64,000 nucleotides of DNA. Source: Macrotis lagotis (taxonomy: Eukaryota; Chordata; Mammalia; Peramelemorphia; Peramelidae). Location of the stretch: positions 99,955,637 through 100,019,636 of the forward strand of contig NC_133665.1 in NCBI RefSeq assembly GCF_037893015.1. Reading direction: 5' to 3'. Of the stretch, positions 21,379 to 32,389 are shown one piece after another. The translations under genes were made by a program, and so were the position numbers. Numbering within the stretch: position 1 is the first letter of the stretch; every line of letters begins with the position of its first letter. The notes under the pieces were generated by a model. It had not been told where the DNA came from. It saw only the letters and a list, made by a program, of their open reading frames with translations, and ran no database searches.

Positions 21379-22164
21379 TTTCCCAGCCTGAGCCTGGTTT
21401 TGGGGGCGCTTCCTGATCTTTTGGGTCACTCCCACAAGGGTCTCAGTGTGTGATGCTTTGTCCTCCCTCCTGGCCTGTGTATGACCATAAGTGCCCCCCT
21501 CTGCCACGGGGCCGAGGTGGGGGGGGCCCTGTTGTTCTATTGGGGAGGCCTAGACTGGGATCAGGATCTGAATGTGGTCAGAACCCCAGTGTCCTGTTCC
21601 AGGGGCAGAGGACAGAGCTCTGCAGTTTCTCTCTTCACTCCCCTCCCTCAGCTCAATGGGCTCATGCCCTGGAGGCTCCTGCTTATGGCGCTGCTTGCTC
21701 TGTGCCCTGAGGGCTGGGCTCCATGTGCTTGCTCTGGCAGTGGTCCCCCACTGTTCCCCCACTTTGCGCTTGGTGCTCCCCAGGGTGTAGCTCAGGAAAC
21801 TCCTCCACTGCTGTGAGCTGGGGCTCCCAATGCCCTGGGGCTGCCTCCGGGAGGCTGAAGTGCTTTTGCTCTGGCAGGCAGCCCCTCCGATCCTGGGGAG
21901 CAGAGCCTTTCTGCTCTTTTCCAGGTTACCTTGAGTAGGAGAACTGCCTCATTGGGTCCCTCTGTGGGTTCTGTTTCTCTAAAGTTTAGTTAGAGTCCTT
22001 AGCTTATGAATTTTATGAGAGAGCGCCTAAGACAGGATCCTTTCTTGTCACCATCTTGGCTCTGCCCCCTCTTTTCCAGTTTTGATTAGTCCTGTTTTGT
22101 TTTTTTTGTCATATTTTGCTAGTTTGAAACTCAAGGTGATTTTGAATTATATGCATTTCCTGTA

Positions 22165-22319
22165 AGGTAGTTATGTGGTACCATGGATGGAGAATGCTGG
22201 GTTTGGAGTTTAGAAGACTTGGAATCAAATCCTGAACCCCCCCCCCCCCATGTAATAGTTATATAACCTTTGACAGGTCCCTTAACCCCCACTGCTTTGC
22301 AAAAACCTTTTTTAAAAAA
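22165..22319 (+). mobile_element. Diverged marsupial SINE with a poly-C run
   Basis: GTAGTTATGTGGTACCATGG, GTTTGGAGTTTAGAAGACTTGG, a C-run at about 22237-22249 and CACTGCTTTGCAAAAACC place it in the SINE group, old and worn. Confidence 0.65.
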
Positions 22320-22830
22320 GGTATTAGTTCCTTGTAAATGTTGGATGTAAGATCCTTATTGGAGACATGATACAAAATTTTTTCTCCAACAATTCCATAT
22401 CCTAGTTTCATCAGTTTTAGTGCAAAAAAATCAATTTTATATAATTGAAATTGTATAGTTTTTATAACCCTTGTTGCATTAAGAATTTTTCTCTATCTCC
22501 TAGGCCTTGATGTGAAAGGTTATCCATTCTGATTCTCTACTTTATTTTATGGTTTATTCTTTAATATTCAGGTCACAATATTATTTTGAGTTTGTTTTGT
22601 GTTTTGTAAGATGTTGGTCTGAACTTAATTTCTGGCAAACTGCATTCTAGTTTTCCAAAAGTTCTTATGAGATAGGGAGATCTCCCAGGTAATTTATAGT
22701 CTCAAATTTAGTGAACATTAGTTTTAGTTACATTTATTTCCAATTTGTCTTTTTTACCTCTTCCAATTTGTCTTTATCTAATGTGTTGTACTTAGTTACT
22801 TTCTATTTTGTAAGTTGTACAAAATAACTT
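22320..22830 (-). mobile_element. L1 ORF2-region fragment, inverted
   Basis: GTAAGATCCTTATTGGAGAC, TAAGATGTTGGTCTGAAC, CTGCATTCTAGTTTTCC and GAATTTTTCTCTATCTCC are inverted L1 ORF2 sequence. It is old and untranslatable. Confidence 0.6.
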
Positions 22831-22859
22831 TGCTAAGCATTCTTCACTCTTCATCCCTC

Positions 22860-24340
22860 CTTTTTTTTAAAAAAAATTTTCATATTTTTCTTATTGATCA
22901 TTTTGTTTTTCTAATTATGTTATGAGTTTTTCAACATTCATCCACATGCATATTTAGAATTTATATAATTTTCTTCCATCCTCTTACCCTCAGCAGTGAA
23001 CAATCTAGTGAACATAGTACATGTACATTTGTTTTAACATGTTTTTATATTAGTCATTTTCTGTATGAGGAATTAGGACTAAGAGAAAAGAAAGAAAATC
23101 AGGGGATAGGAAGGAAATAGTAAACATAGTGTTCATTCAGGTGCTATAATTTTTTTAGTTTAGTTTTAGTTTGTGTTTTTTCTTCATCTGAATGTAGATA
23201 GTGTTGTTCATAACAGAACTTCAGAGAGGAGTTGCATCCATTGAAGTTGATCAACTCACAATGCTGTTCATGTATCTGATGGTCTCTTGGTTCTACTCCC
23301 TTTGCTCAGCATCAGTTTCTGTAATTCTTTCCATGATTCTCTAGATTCTGAGTGTTTATGGTTTCTTTTAGTACTCCATAACATTCACATAGCATAACTT
23401 GTTCGTCTATTCTGTAATTGATGGGCATCCCCTCAATTTCCAATTCTTTGCCATGACAGAACGAGCTGCTGTGAATATTTTGGAACAGGTGTGACTTTTC
23501 CCATTTTTTATAATTTCTTCTGGATATAGGCTTACTCTTGTTATTACTGGGTCAAAAGATATGATCAGTTGCTCTTTGGGCATAGTTCCATAGTGCTCTT
23601 CAGAATGGTTAGATTAGTTCACACATCCGCCAATGATGCATTAATGTCTCAATCCTACCACAGCCTCCCAAACATTGATCATTTTCCCTTTTTGCTATCT
23701 TAGCCAATCTGATAGGTGTAGTACCTCATGGTTGTTTTAATTTGCATTTCTCTAGTCAATAATGAGTTGGAGTATTTTTTTAATATGGTTATATGTAGCT
23801 TTAATTTCTTTATTTGAAAACTGTGTTCATATCCTTTGACCTTTTTGGGGAATGACTTGTAATCTTACAAATTTGATTCAGTTCTGTATATATTTTAGAA
23901 ATGAGACCTTTATCAGAACCCCTAGATATGAAAATTGTTTGCCAACTTTCTGTTTTCCTTCTAATCTTGGCAGCATTTTTTTTACTAGTGGAAAACCTTT
24001 TTAATTTAATAAAGTCAAAATCATACATTTTGCAATTTATAATGTATTTTATTTCTTGTTTGGTCATAAATCTCTCCCCTTTCCATCAATCTGACAAAGT
24101 ATTTCTTGATCTTTTATTTGGTCTATGATATTGTCCTTTATGTCTAAATCCTGTACCCATTTGACTTTATTTTGGTATAAGGTGTGAAATATAGATATGT
24201 GCCTTATTTTTGCTGAAATATTTTCCAGTTTTCCCAACAATTTTTGTTGAATAGTAAGTTCTTATCCCAGAAGCTAAATGTCTTTGCATCCCTACTTTTT
24301 CCCCATTGTTTTCCTTCTTCCAGATTTTTTTTTACCCTTA
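22860..24340 (-). mobile_element. L1 LINE 3' portion, inverted
   Basis: The 3' end at 22860 has a T/A-rich junction, followed by 3' UTR, then ORF2 C-terminal and central DNA: GCATCCCCTCAATTTCCAATTC, TCTTTGGGCATAGTTCCATAG, AGCCAATCTGATAGGTGTAG, TTGCATTTCTCTAGTCAATAATG and GTATAAGGTGTGAAATATAG. An 85-codon minus-strand frame (24067-23810) is part of the degenerate ORF2. Confidence 0.75.
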
Positions 24341-24379
24341 ATGTTTTTTGTTATTTCTTTTCACTCATTAAAATATTTC

Positions 24380-25250
24380 CTTTTTTTTTGATGATTTATC
24401 ACTAAGTCCAAGTTAGATTTATGCCAAGGATGCAAGAATGTTTCAACATTAAGAAAACAATACAGTCATTTTTGAAAATGCAGAGAATTTTAAACTTTTA
24501 ATAGATAAATTGGTAGAAAGGGGGAAAAAAGTTCATCACTTATTTATATTTAAAAAACAAAAATAGATATTTTTAAATGTTAAAAATGCCATATCTAATG
24601 ATTTCTCTCTCATCACACTCAATTTGGATCAATGTACAACATAGAAACAATGTAAAGACTGACAAATTGCTTTCTGTGGGGGGGGGAGTGAGATTGGGGG
24701 TAAAATTGTAAAACTCAAAATAAATAAAATCTTTAATTTAAAAAAAACAAATAAAAAAGTATGTTTCAAAAAAATGCTATATCTAAAACCTCTTTACCAT
24801 GGGATAACTACTTCCCAGTAAATGCAAGAATTAAAGATGTTCCCTTTCCCAATTAAAGACAAGCTGAATGGAAGGAAAGCAAAAAATAGATGTACTTGAT
24901 TGGATTTTATTATTGAGGGTAGTAAGCACAAAACAAAGCTAAACCTTCAAAAATCAGTAACATTTCTGCATAGTAATAATATAATAATAGTAAAAAATAG
25001 AGAATTCTATTTTAAAGAATTATAAAATGCACAAAATATCTAGAAACCACATTTAACAACTTAGAAAAAGCAATTACAAAGAAATTGTTAATGAAATAAA
25101 GAAGGCTTAAGTAATTGGAAGACTATTCAGTGCTTATGATGGGACTATTCCAATATGATAATTATATTACCTAAACTGAGAAATAGATCTCATTCCACAC
25201 CAAACTACCAGTGGGATACTTTTATAGAGCTAGATAAAATAATAAAATTT
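24380..25250 (+). mobile_element. Degenerate L1 ORF2 fragment, sense, split by a later L1 tail
   Basis: At 24409-24460 one frame reads QVRFMPRMQECFNIKKTIQ, matching the QVGFIPGMQGWFNI motif of L1 reverse transcriptase. The following sequence is AT-rich, heavily broken and only loosely like ORF2. Confidence 0.55.
24599..24767 (+). mobile_element. 5'-truncated L1 3' end with target duplication
   Basis: Contains ATCACACTCAATTTGGATCA, ACATAGAAACAATGTAAAGAC, a G-run and AAACTCAAAATAAATAAAATC before the A-rich tail, the same 3' UTR as at 31310-31496. AAAAATGC(C/T)ATATCTAA occurs on both sides with one mismatch. Confidence 0.8.
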
Positions 25251-25307
25251 GGTTTAAAGAACACATTTCTTGAATGTTTTTTCATATGATTTCTGGAGAA
25301 ATTCTTT

Positions 25308-25344
25308 AGTAGTAGTAGTAGTAGTAGTCAGTAGTAGTAGTAGT
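25308..25344. repeat. (TAG)n microsatellite
   Basis: Two adjacent TAG arrays separated by TCAG. The motif is the same as in the composite microsatellite at 8777-8826. Confidence 0.95.
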
Positions 25345-25794
25345 CTGAAGTCAAGATATGGTCATTGTGTCTCTTCCTTTGGTTGATTTGCATATTTAGT
25401 ACTTTGGCCATTACTGATTGCCATTCTTCAGGTACATAGCTTGATAAATTGCCCCCTTAATAATGTAAAAGTTGGCAGTTTTAGCATTTGTCCCCTTTTT
25501 ATACTTGAGCTAGCTAAGTTAAGTCTTCACATCTGTCTTATTTAATGCCATTTCTACTTCCTTATTAGGGAATATCCAAACAAGCATCCTTGATCATTAA
25601 TAGGAAAGTTTTTGAGTAGCTTCAGTAGTCTGTTTTTTTATTTATCTGTCCACTGTCTTCCCAGTCTTATCCTAAACATTGCTAGAATCTGACTTAATTG
25701 CTTTGCTCACTATACTTTCTTCCCTTCTTAACTTATTGTTTTAACAGAAGATTATTGTTCACAAGATTTTTCAGTTGATTTCACATTTGAAATT

Positions 25795-26180
25795 GGGGTT
25801 CTTTAGGTTGTTTATGCCATGGACCCCTTTGGTAGCCTGGTAAAAAGTATGTAGAAGGGGCGGCTAGGTGGCACAGTGGATAAAGCACTGGCCCTGGAGT
25901 CAGGAGTACCTGGGTTCAAATCCAGTCTCAGACACTTAATTATTACCTAGCTGTGTGGCCTTGGGCAAGCCACTTAACCCCATTTGCCTCACAAAAACAA
26001 AACAAAACCAAAAAAAAAGTGTGTAGAACTCCTCAGAATTGGTGTTTTTATATATGCAGAGGAATATGCAAAAAAAGATAAAAGATAATGCAAAGGAAGT
26101 TCATTACATTGAAATAGTTATCTATGTGTATATGTAAATATATACATTTTTTTTTAAGTTTGCAGACTACATACACATAA
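25795..26180. mobile_element. DNA-transposon-like repeat (GGTTCTTAACC-type), split by a SINE
   Basis: GGGTTCTTTAGGTTG, GCCATGGACCCCTTTGGTAGCC, then after the SINE CTCCTCAGAATTGGTG and TTCATTACATTGAAATAGTTA. It is the inverted relative of the repeat at 13750-14045. Confidence 0.6.
25857..26013 (+). mobile_element. Marsupial tRNA-derived SINE
   Basis: A full sense copy, little diverged. The flanks AGTATGTAGAA and AGTGTGTAGAA are a target duplication with one mismatch. Confidence 0.95.
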
Positions 26181-26309
26181 AGAGCAATTCTTTTAAACCA
26201 ATGCTACTTTTGTCTCCCATATTTTCCCACTTGGCAAAAAAATAGCAGTGGTTCTGAAGTGGGTTTCTGGACCCTTTGGGGCTCAGTTATGGTGATTTTA
26301 TGCTGTTTT

Positions 26310-26690
26310 CTCCTATTTATGTCAACATTGTGCTAAGCACTAGGTATCTAAAGAAAGGTAAAAGACAATTTCTGAACCTAAAAAAATAAAAAAGACAATT
26401 TCTGCTCTTATGGATGGAATTTACAGAATAACTGTAGAGACAGCATGCAAGTAGCCATATATGAAGTAAGTTGGAAATAAGTAACTGGAAGAAGGTACCA
26501 ATATTAAGGAGGAACAAGAAAGGCTTTCTGTGGTTGGGATTCTAGTTATGACTTGAAGGAAACCAAGAGGTGAAAATAAGGAAGGAGAGGATACTTACCA
26601 TGAAGTGTACAGCCTTTCAAGATGCCTGTAGTTGGGAGGTGGAGTATCCTGTTTAGGGAACAATATGGATGCCATTATCTTTGAATTGAA
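26310..26690 (-). mobile_element. L2 LINE 3' region, inverted
   Basis: CATTGTGCTAAGCACTAGG, AAGACAATTTCTGCTCTTATGG, GGGATTCTAGTTATGACTTG and AAGGAAACCAAGAGGTG follow the inverted L2 consensus order. A tandem duplication of AAAGACAATTTCTG lies at 26361-26403. Confidence 0.65.
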
Positions 26691-26699
26691 GAGTATATG

Positions 26700-26869
26700 G
26701 AGAACCATGACATCGTGAAGGTGATGCCATTACTTGCAAATGAATTGGTCTTAAGTGAGGGAGGGCTATGAAAGTCATCAGTCTCACTTTCTCCTCTGGA
26801 GTCAGCTACATCCAATGGTCATATGTAGATCAAGATGACTGGAGATGGTGGAGGAGACCTTGGCCTTGC
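26700..26869 (-). mobile_element. Older marsupial SINE (CORE-like) fragment
   Basis: GAACCATGACATCGTGAAGG, CTTAAGTGAGGGAGGGCTATG, TCAGTCTCACTTTCTCCTCTGG and TCAAGATGACTGGAGATGG. The copy at 49288-49542 has the same order of motifs. A young SINE has landed at its right edge. Confidence 0.65.
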
Positions 26870-27027
26870 TTTTTTTTTAGATTTTTTTGTAAAGCAAATG
26901 GGGTTAAGTGGCTTGCCCAAGGCCACACAGCTAGGTAAATATTTTAAGTGACTGAGGCCGCATTTGAACTCAGGTACTCCTGACTCCAGGGCCAATGCTC
27001 CATCCACTGTGCCACCTCTCTGCCCCT
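26870..27027 (-). mobile_element. Marsupial tRNA-derived SINE
   Basis: Inverted copy with T-rich tail at the left and GTGCCACCTCTCTGCCCC at the right. CCTTGGC on both sides may be part of the target duplication. Confidence 0.93.
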
Positions 27028-27595
27028 AGCAGCCTTGGCTTTTTCAAGCCAAAATCTTGCCCTAGTCTCAGTTTGAATGAGGTAGCCCCATTCAGTAATT
27101 AAGGCTTGGTAAGAAATGAGTCAAATTTTGACCTCTTTTACTTAGTCAAAAAAAAACCCAACAGAATAGTTGGGGTGGTAAGGAGTGAGATCCTAGGGGC
27201 TTTCTGACCAAAACAGAAACAATTGCTATTTATATTTTTTATGAGCCAATCTGGGCCCAAACTAGGACCAAATAGGACCAGGGGTGGGATGTATTGTTGG
27301 CAAAAAATGAGAGCCAGAGTGACTTAGGTTTTGTTTAAGGCTCTGCCCTTAAGAAATATATCCTGTAAACTCCAAATTATAACCTTTTTTTTTCATTTCT
27401 TGCCTCCCCAAATATGGCTAATTTTACTTTTTTGATACTAACTATAAATATCAATTTATTATTATTTGATTAATTGGTGCTTACCATGTGCAGTGCCTCC
27501 AGGCTCTTTTTTTTAAAAGAGAATTTATGCTGAGCAGGTTTGTGACTTCTGTTTTGTATGTAAGTTTTTATACTCTGCTGTGTCTTTTGTGTTTG

Positions 27596-27752
27596 GGGTT
27601 TTTTTTTAGGTTTTTTTCAAGGCAAATGGGGTTAAGTGGCTTGCCCAAGGCCACACAGCTAGGTAATTATTAAGTGTCTGGGACTGGATTTGAACCCAGG
27701 TACTCCTGACTGCAGGGCCAGTGCTTTATTCACTGTGCCACCTAGCCGCCCC
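27596..27752 (-). mobile_element. Marsupial tRNA-derived SINE
   Basis: Inverted full copy, ending GTGCCACCTAGCCGCCCC. It is little diverged from the copies at 40155 and 28817. Confidence 0.94.
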
Positions 27753-27886
27753 TTTGTATATGTTTTTGCTATCCTCCCTTATGCCTCTCTTTGCATTAAT
27801 GTCACCAAATATCCAATTATATATTGATTTCATTTGGAAGGTTATTTAGTTAGTTGGATTTCTCTTTGTTTTTATCCTCTAATACA

Positions 27887-28135
27887 GGAGCAGGGAACAT
27901 GGGGTGGGGTACAAAGCTCAAGAAATCATTTGCTCTGGGGCTGCCACAGCAGGTACAGGGGAGACTTGAAATTCACTAAATCTAGTAGCTTTTTAGGGGT
28001 AAATTAATTAAATATTTAACCACGTATAGCAGGCTAATTTTTAAGTTGATAATTTTGTTTGACCCATCTATGATGTTATGAATATCCAAATGGCCCTTGG
28101 CAGAAAAAAGGTTTCACCACACTTGCTCTGAAAGA
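27887..28135. mobile_element. hAT-like DNA transposon fragment
   Basis: The left end CAGGAGCAGGGAACATGGG and the right region AAATGGCCCTTGGCAG, TTTCACCACACTTGCTCTG resemble the ends of non-autonomous hAT elements (inverted CAG...GGGAACC and GCCAAGGGCCATTTGGAT). I found no clear 8-bp duplication, so the exact ends are open. Confidence 0.5.
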
Positions 28136-28645
28136 GTGTTATATGAATTTTCAGATGCAGCAGAAGTGATCTTGCAAATACATATTTCTTCCTACTTTTA
28201 GATAAACATTTATTTTCTCTTCCAGACTTGTGAGACTTGCATACAATAGCTGCAACTTCTTTTTGTCTCCTAGTTTTATTTATATTAAGCATGTCATTGT
28301 TTGAAATGATTCATTTACTCTGGTAGGTTATCGATCTGATCACTGTTAAAGGATCTTGCTTAGAATACTGGAAGTTGTTAAGTTAATTAGTTTCCAGCCA
28401 AGTTAGTTGCTAGGTGTTCTTAAAACTGTGATCCTTGGTACCCATATTTGTTTTTCTGACATAGTTGCTGATCAAATGCAAGTAATTGCATTTGGTTAGA
28501 ATTATAGGGCCATTTTTAACTTCTGCATTCCTTTTCAGCATGGTAGAACCTGCCAAAATTTATGTTCCTGTGGCACAACCAAGAAACTAGCTTCAATGGA
28601 ACATTGAATTAGGAAAAAAAGCTAGCTTTTTTTTTTCAAATTTAT

Positions 28646-28817
28646 TTATTTTTTTATTATTTTTTTTTTTTTTAGGGTTTTGCAAGGCAGACGGGGTTAA
28701 GTGGCTTGCCCAAGGCCACACAGCTAGGTAATTATTAAGTGTCTGAGACCGGATTTGAACCCAGGTACTCCTGATTTCAGGGCCAGTGCTTTATCCACTA
28801 TGCCACCTAGCTGCCCC
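28646..28817 (-). mobile_element. Marsupial tRNA-derived SINE
   Basis: Inverted full copy with a long T-run tail. TTTTTTCAAATTTA occurs on both sides (28630-28643 and 28818-28831) as the target duplication. Confidence 0.95.
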
Positions 28818-29054
28818 TTTTTTCAAATTTATACAGGTCTGATATGTGAAAGAAAAATTAAACTTTTAAAACTTATCTTTTCTAGCTTCAGTAGAAAGAA
28901 TTAGTTCAGAGATGTAAAAGTAAAAGGGAGGTTCAATTAGGGACTTTCTAACAATTTGAATAATAGAATGGGGGCTGTCTTACAAAGGAATTGACTCTGA
29001 AGAAGGACTTAAGCAGAGACTGGAATCCTCGTAGTAAAGCATGAGATAGAAGAA

Positions 29055-29262
29055 AATCATCCTGTGATCCCAGTTCCTGGGTAGGCTGAGCCTGCCACAT
29101 CTGAGCTGCACTGGGCTAGATGCAGGAGATTCCCTAAGTAGGAATTCACTGTCCTAGGTTGGAAGTTGAGTGTCAAAGTTAACTTGCTGATTGGTGATGG
29201 ACTTAAAGTTGGGAGCTCTCCTGTACTTCATGAATAGGGAAGGACAGAGCCAGTCTTATTTA
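29055..29262 (+). pseudogene. 7SL RNA-like retropseudogene
   Basis: The order of blocks follows SRP 7SL RNA. CCTGTGATCCCAGTTCCTGG then GTAGGCTGAGCCTG matches the Alu-domain GTAGTCCCAGCTACTCGG and GAGGCTGAGGCTG. GAGCTGCACTGGGCTAGATGC resembles GGGCTGTAGTGCGCTATGCC. CCTAGGTTGGAAGTTGAG, TGCTGATTGGTGATGG and CATGAATAGGGA correspond to the S-domain CCCAGGTCGGAAACGGAG, TGCTGATCAGTAGTGG and GTGAATAGCC. GACAGAGCCAGTCTT corresponds to the terminal GCGAGACCCCGTCT. Gaps and substitutions show that it is not functional. Confidence 0.68.
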
Positions 29263-29854
29263 AAAAGGAAGATTGGAAAAGAGAAAAGGAAAGAATCCTG
29301 ACAGGGGAGTAGAGTAGGACTTCAATGATGCTAAGGCTGATTTCAATTCTTTTCTGTGATTCTCTGAGTTTGATCTTTCCTAAAAAATTCTACATTTTGA
29401 TTCATTCACTCCTTTTGCTTTTTTCTAAGTTATAGTGAATTAATTTCACTTGCTTGGTACTAAAAGATTTGAGAAGCTAAACTAATCAACATCTTTTATA
29501 GATAACTCTCCTGTGAGAGAACAGTAGACAAGTTAGTATTATGAACATAAAAGACCATTGAATAAAAAGGTTTTACCCTGTGGTTCACTATATTTTTCCC
29601 TTTCAAAGTTAGTAATAAAATTTTTGAGGCATTAATTTCATATTAGGCTTCATTGTACCTTTTTTAAATTGGGAAACCCACATTCTCTTATTATTTCTGT
29701 TCCAGTATACTTATTAATAGTCCAAAAAAGTTTATAGACATTTATTGTGTTTCCAGATGTGTATCTTGGTTCTAAGATGCCACTTTAAAATTTTAATTAT
29801 CTTAGAATTAACATGCTGTTTATCGTAGTTTCATTATTTTTATTTCTATTACAG

Positions 29855-29986
29855 AGTTACCCACAACCAGGGCTTCAGTACATCCAAGGGCAACAGATAT
29901 TTACAGCTCATCCACAAGGTGTAGTAGTACAGCCAACAGCAGCAGTGACTACAATAGTAACAGCAGGGCAGCAGCCCTTACAGCAG
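29855..29986 (+). CDS. SETD2: SETD2 exon (human exon 16 equivalent), 132 nt
   Basis: Bounded by TTTCTATTACAG and GTAAGA, in phase 0 at both ends, it encodes residues 301-344 of the visible part. It starts SYPQPGLQYIQGQQIF and ends AGQQPLQQ. The content is Gln, Val and Pro-rich, continuing the disordered linker of the large exon. The TAHPQGVVVQP stretch is what I recall from mammalian SETD2. As the exon is a multiple of three with phase 0 borders, skipping it would keep the reading frame; whether that occurs cannot be told from the sequence. Confidence 0.96.
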
Positions 29987-30488
29987 GTAAGAAATATTTT
30001 GCTTGTATTTAATTTTTTTCTCATTTACTGTTTACCATATTTCTACCAAATTTTCATTTTGGTTTCTCATAGATTTCTTACGTATTCCTCAAAGTACGTT
30101 CTATTTATTTCAGTTTTTTTAGTATATTTCATATGGAGAAGGGACCAACAATTTAACTCTTTTTCTATTTATTGATACAGCTTTTAATTTCATAGTTCTT
30201 TGGCTTTCTTTTATTGATCATTATGTTGACCATTTCTTAGACTTTTGTAGACAGTGATTAGGTAAAAATAATAATAAAAATAATTTGACCATTTAATCTG
30301 AGTAATTGTGACGGATAAGGAAAACAAATCTAAGTATAAGTGACATGTACCCTTATACTTGAGTATTTAAAGACATGGCAACAAACAGTTTTAAAGGCTT
30401 CTGAGGAAACTGAATGGGATTCCTGGACTAAATTCTATAAGAAAAATTGGTCCTGGAGGGATAGAAGACTCTTAAAAAGGGATGTCTG

Positions 30489-31496
30489 AATGGTCAAAGG
30501 ATATGCAAAGGCAATTTACAGATGAGGAAATCAGTGTGATCCATATAGTCACATGAAAAATTGCTCTAAATCACTACTTATTAGAGAAATGCAAATAAAA
30601 GCATCTCTGAAGTATCACCTCACACCTCTCAGACTGGCCAATATGACCAGAAAGGACAGTGATCAGTATGGAAAGGATCTGAGAAATCTGGGACACTAAT
30701 ACATTGTTGGTGGAGCTGTGAACTCATCCAACCTTTCTGGAGAACGATTTGGAATTACGCCCAAAGGACAACAAAAATGACCATACCCTTTGATCCAGCA
30801 ATACCACTACTGGCACTATATCCTGAAGAGTTGATGAAAAAGGGTAAAAACATCACTTGTACAAAAATATTCATTATAGCCCTGTTTGTGGTGGTCAAGA
30901 ATTGGAAATTAAGTGAATATCCTTCATTTGGGGAATGGCTTAACAAAATGTGGTATATGTATGCCATGGAACACTATTGTTCTATTAGAAACCAGGAGGG
31001 ATGGGAATTCAGGAATGCATGGAAGGATTTTCATGAATTGATGCTGAGCTAGATGAGCAGAACCAGAAAAACACTGTTACATCCTAACAGCAACATAGGA
31101 GTGATGATCAACCTTGATGGACTTGCTCATTCCATCAGTGCAACAATCAGGGATGGTTTTGGGCTGTCTGCGATGGAGAATACCATCTGTATCCAGAGAA
31201 GGAATTGTGGAGTTTGAACAAAGACCAAGGACTATTACCTTCAATTTAGGAGAAAAAAAATCGGTTATCTTATTAATGTAATTCTGCTGTCTCTTATACT
31301 TTTCTTCTTTAAGGATGTGATTTCTCTCTCATCACATTCAACTTAGATCAGTGTATACCACAGAAACAATGTAAAGACTATCAGACTGCCTTTTGTGGGG
31401 GTGGGGGTGGGGGTGGGGGATGGAGCAAGATTAGGGGGGAAATTGTAAAAATTCAAAATAAAATCTTTCTTCAAAAATAAAATTAAAAAATAAAAT
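30489..31496 (+). mobile_element. 5'-truncated L1 with ORF2 C-terminus and target duplication
   Basis: A perfect 10-bp duplication GGGATGTCTG flanks the element (30479-30488 and 31497-31506). One frame from 30777 to 31052 reads MTIPFDPAIPLLALYPEELM, then TCTKIFIIALFVVVKNWKLS and FGEWLNKMWYMYAMEHYCSI, the conserved C-terminal part of L1 ORF2. The 3' UTR holds a (GGGGGT)n-like run at 31397-31421 and an AATAAAATCTTTC end with an A-rich tail. It is one of the better-preserved L1 tails here, but truncated before the reverse-transcriptase domain. Confidence 0.92.
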
Positions 31497-31789
31497 GGGA
31501 TGTCTGTAAGCCCAAAAGAGTAAATAATTTTAATGAGAAAGAAGGGTGAGTTTTTTTTTTAAAAAGGTCAGTTTGGATATATCATTCTTCAAATCACCAT
31601 CACTCATGTTCATGAATTACGGAATTGCTTTATCTATCTATAATCTCTTTTTCCTACTACCTCATTCTTCTAAACATATTGTTCATCTTTAACCTAGAGC
31701 TTCTGTTTTTTTGTCTTTCAGAATCTTTCCCTTAAGCTATTTCACCTTTGCTCTGGTTTTACTTTTTTCTCTTCCCTGGTTTGACCCTG

Positions 31790-32050
31790 AAATTGTTTTT
31801 TGTCCTTCATTATCAAAGAAAATCAAAATGACATCACTAGTTTAGAGACAAGTCACAATGTTTTGAACTGTGGTTGATCAGACCATGACAAACTTGGAAA
31901 GCTCCACCACAAATAGTCCATGTGAACACCTAGGGGTGTTACTCTATAAACTATACATCTCACATTTTCCTTTGAACTGCTTCCATTCTGCCTTGCTCAT
32001 AGAGCATACCGCCTCCTTTGAGGAGGAGGCTGTCCTTGCCTGTCTCCCAT
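31790..32050 (-). mobile_element. Older marsupial SINE-like fragment
   Basis: TTTTTTGTCCTTCATTATCAAAG, AATCAAAATGACATCACTAG and ACAAGTCACAATG resemble the start of the older SINE at 38393. The right part is uncertain. Confidence 0.4.
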
Positions 32051-32059
32051 GCTAACTCA

Positions 32060-32345
32060 ATCAGTTCCAAAGTTCTTAAGCAAGATCTTCAGAGTTGGAT
32101 ATTAAAGACCTCTACTTTTCTTTGAATTCCTTGCTATTGTTTCCCAAGCTTAACCCAGTTTCACTTCTAAACTATTCCCATCAACTTCCTTCTTTGATTT
32201 TATTATTTTATCATATATATATCATACTTTTATTTTATCTAACATAGAATGTGAACTCCTTCAGGGCAAGGACCTTGTTTTTATCTCCAGAGTTTAGGAC
32301 AGTTCTTGTTACATAGTAAGTACTTATTATAAATCATTTGATTAA
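32060..32345 (+). mobile_element. L2 LINE 3' end
   Basis: Ends with ATGTGAACTCCTTCAGGGCA, AGGACCTTGTTTTTATCTCC, TTAGGACAGTTCTTGTTACA and TAGTAAGTACTTATTATAAA, a clear sense L2 3' UTR. Confidence 0.75.
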
Positions 32346-32389
32346 CATCTGTTAGGTACCTACCTATTAAGTAGTTCAGCTAGCTAATC

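Larger units (their letters stand above)
18955..22071 (-). mobile_element. HAL1-like (ORF1-only L1) element, copy A, near full length
   Basis: On the minus strand the order is 5' UTR (GGGGGCAGAGCCAAGATGG, 22071 downward), ORF1 at 21378-20384, a 3' UTR of about 1.4 kb, and a terminal segment with AATATTTTATTAATGG then an A-rich tail near 18955. There is no ORF2 between ORF1 and the tail. The same 5' and 3' ends bound copy B at 43183-44885, which shows that an ORF1-only unit is the mobile form. The 3' UTR has taken three SINE-like pieces. I infer a 'half-L1' from this organisation. Confidence 0.82.
16936..29854 (+). other. SETD2: SETD2 intron between exons 15 and 16 (12.9 kb)
   Basis: The donor is GTAACT and the acceptor TTTCTATTACAG. 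The intron is filled mainly by a minus-strand HAL1-like copy, L1 fragments, about ten SINEs and a 7SL-like pseudogene, listed separately. I see no cryptic coding exon with SETD2-like content. Unlisted gaps of 300 bp or more are 17335-17653, 18801-18954, 25346-25794, 27028-27595, 28136-28645 and 29263-29854, where nothing else is recognised. Confidence 0.85.

Noticed and set aside
21450..21938. Several overlapping open frames on both strands
   Set aside because: They lie in the GC-richer 5' UTR of HAL1-like copy A, match the equivalent region of copy B at 43226-43547, and show no protein motif.
31397..31421. G-rich iterations as a possible quadruplex regulatory element
   Set aside because: The run lies in an L1 3' UTR where such G-runs are usual for the family, so a gene-specific role is not supported.
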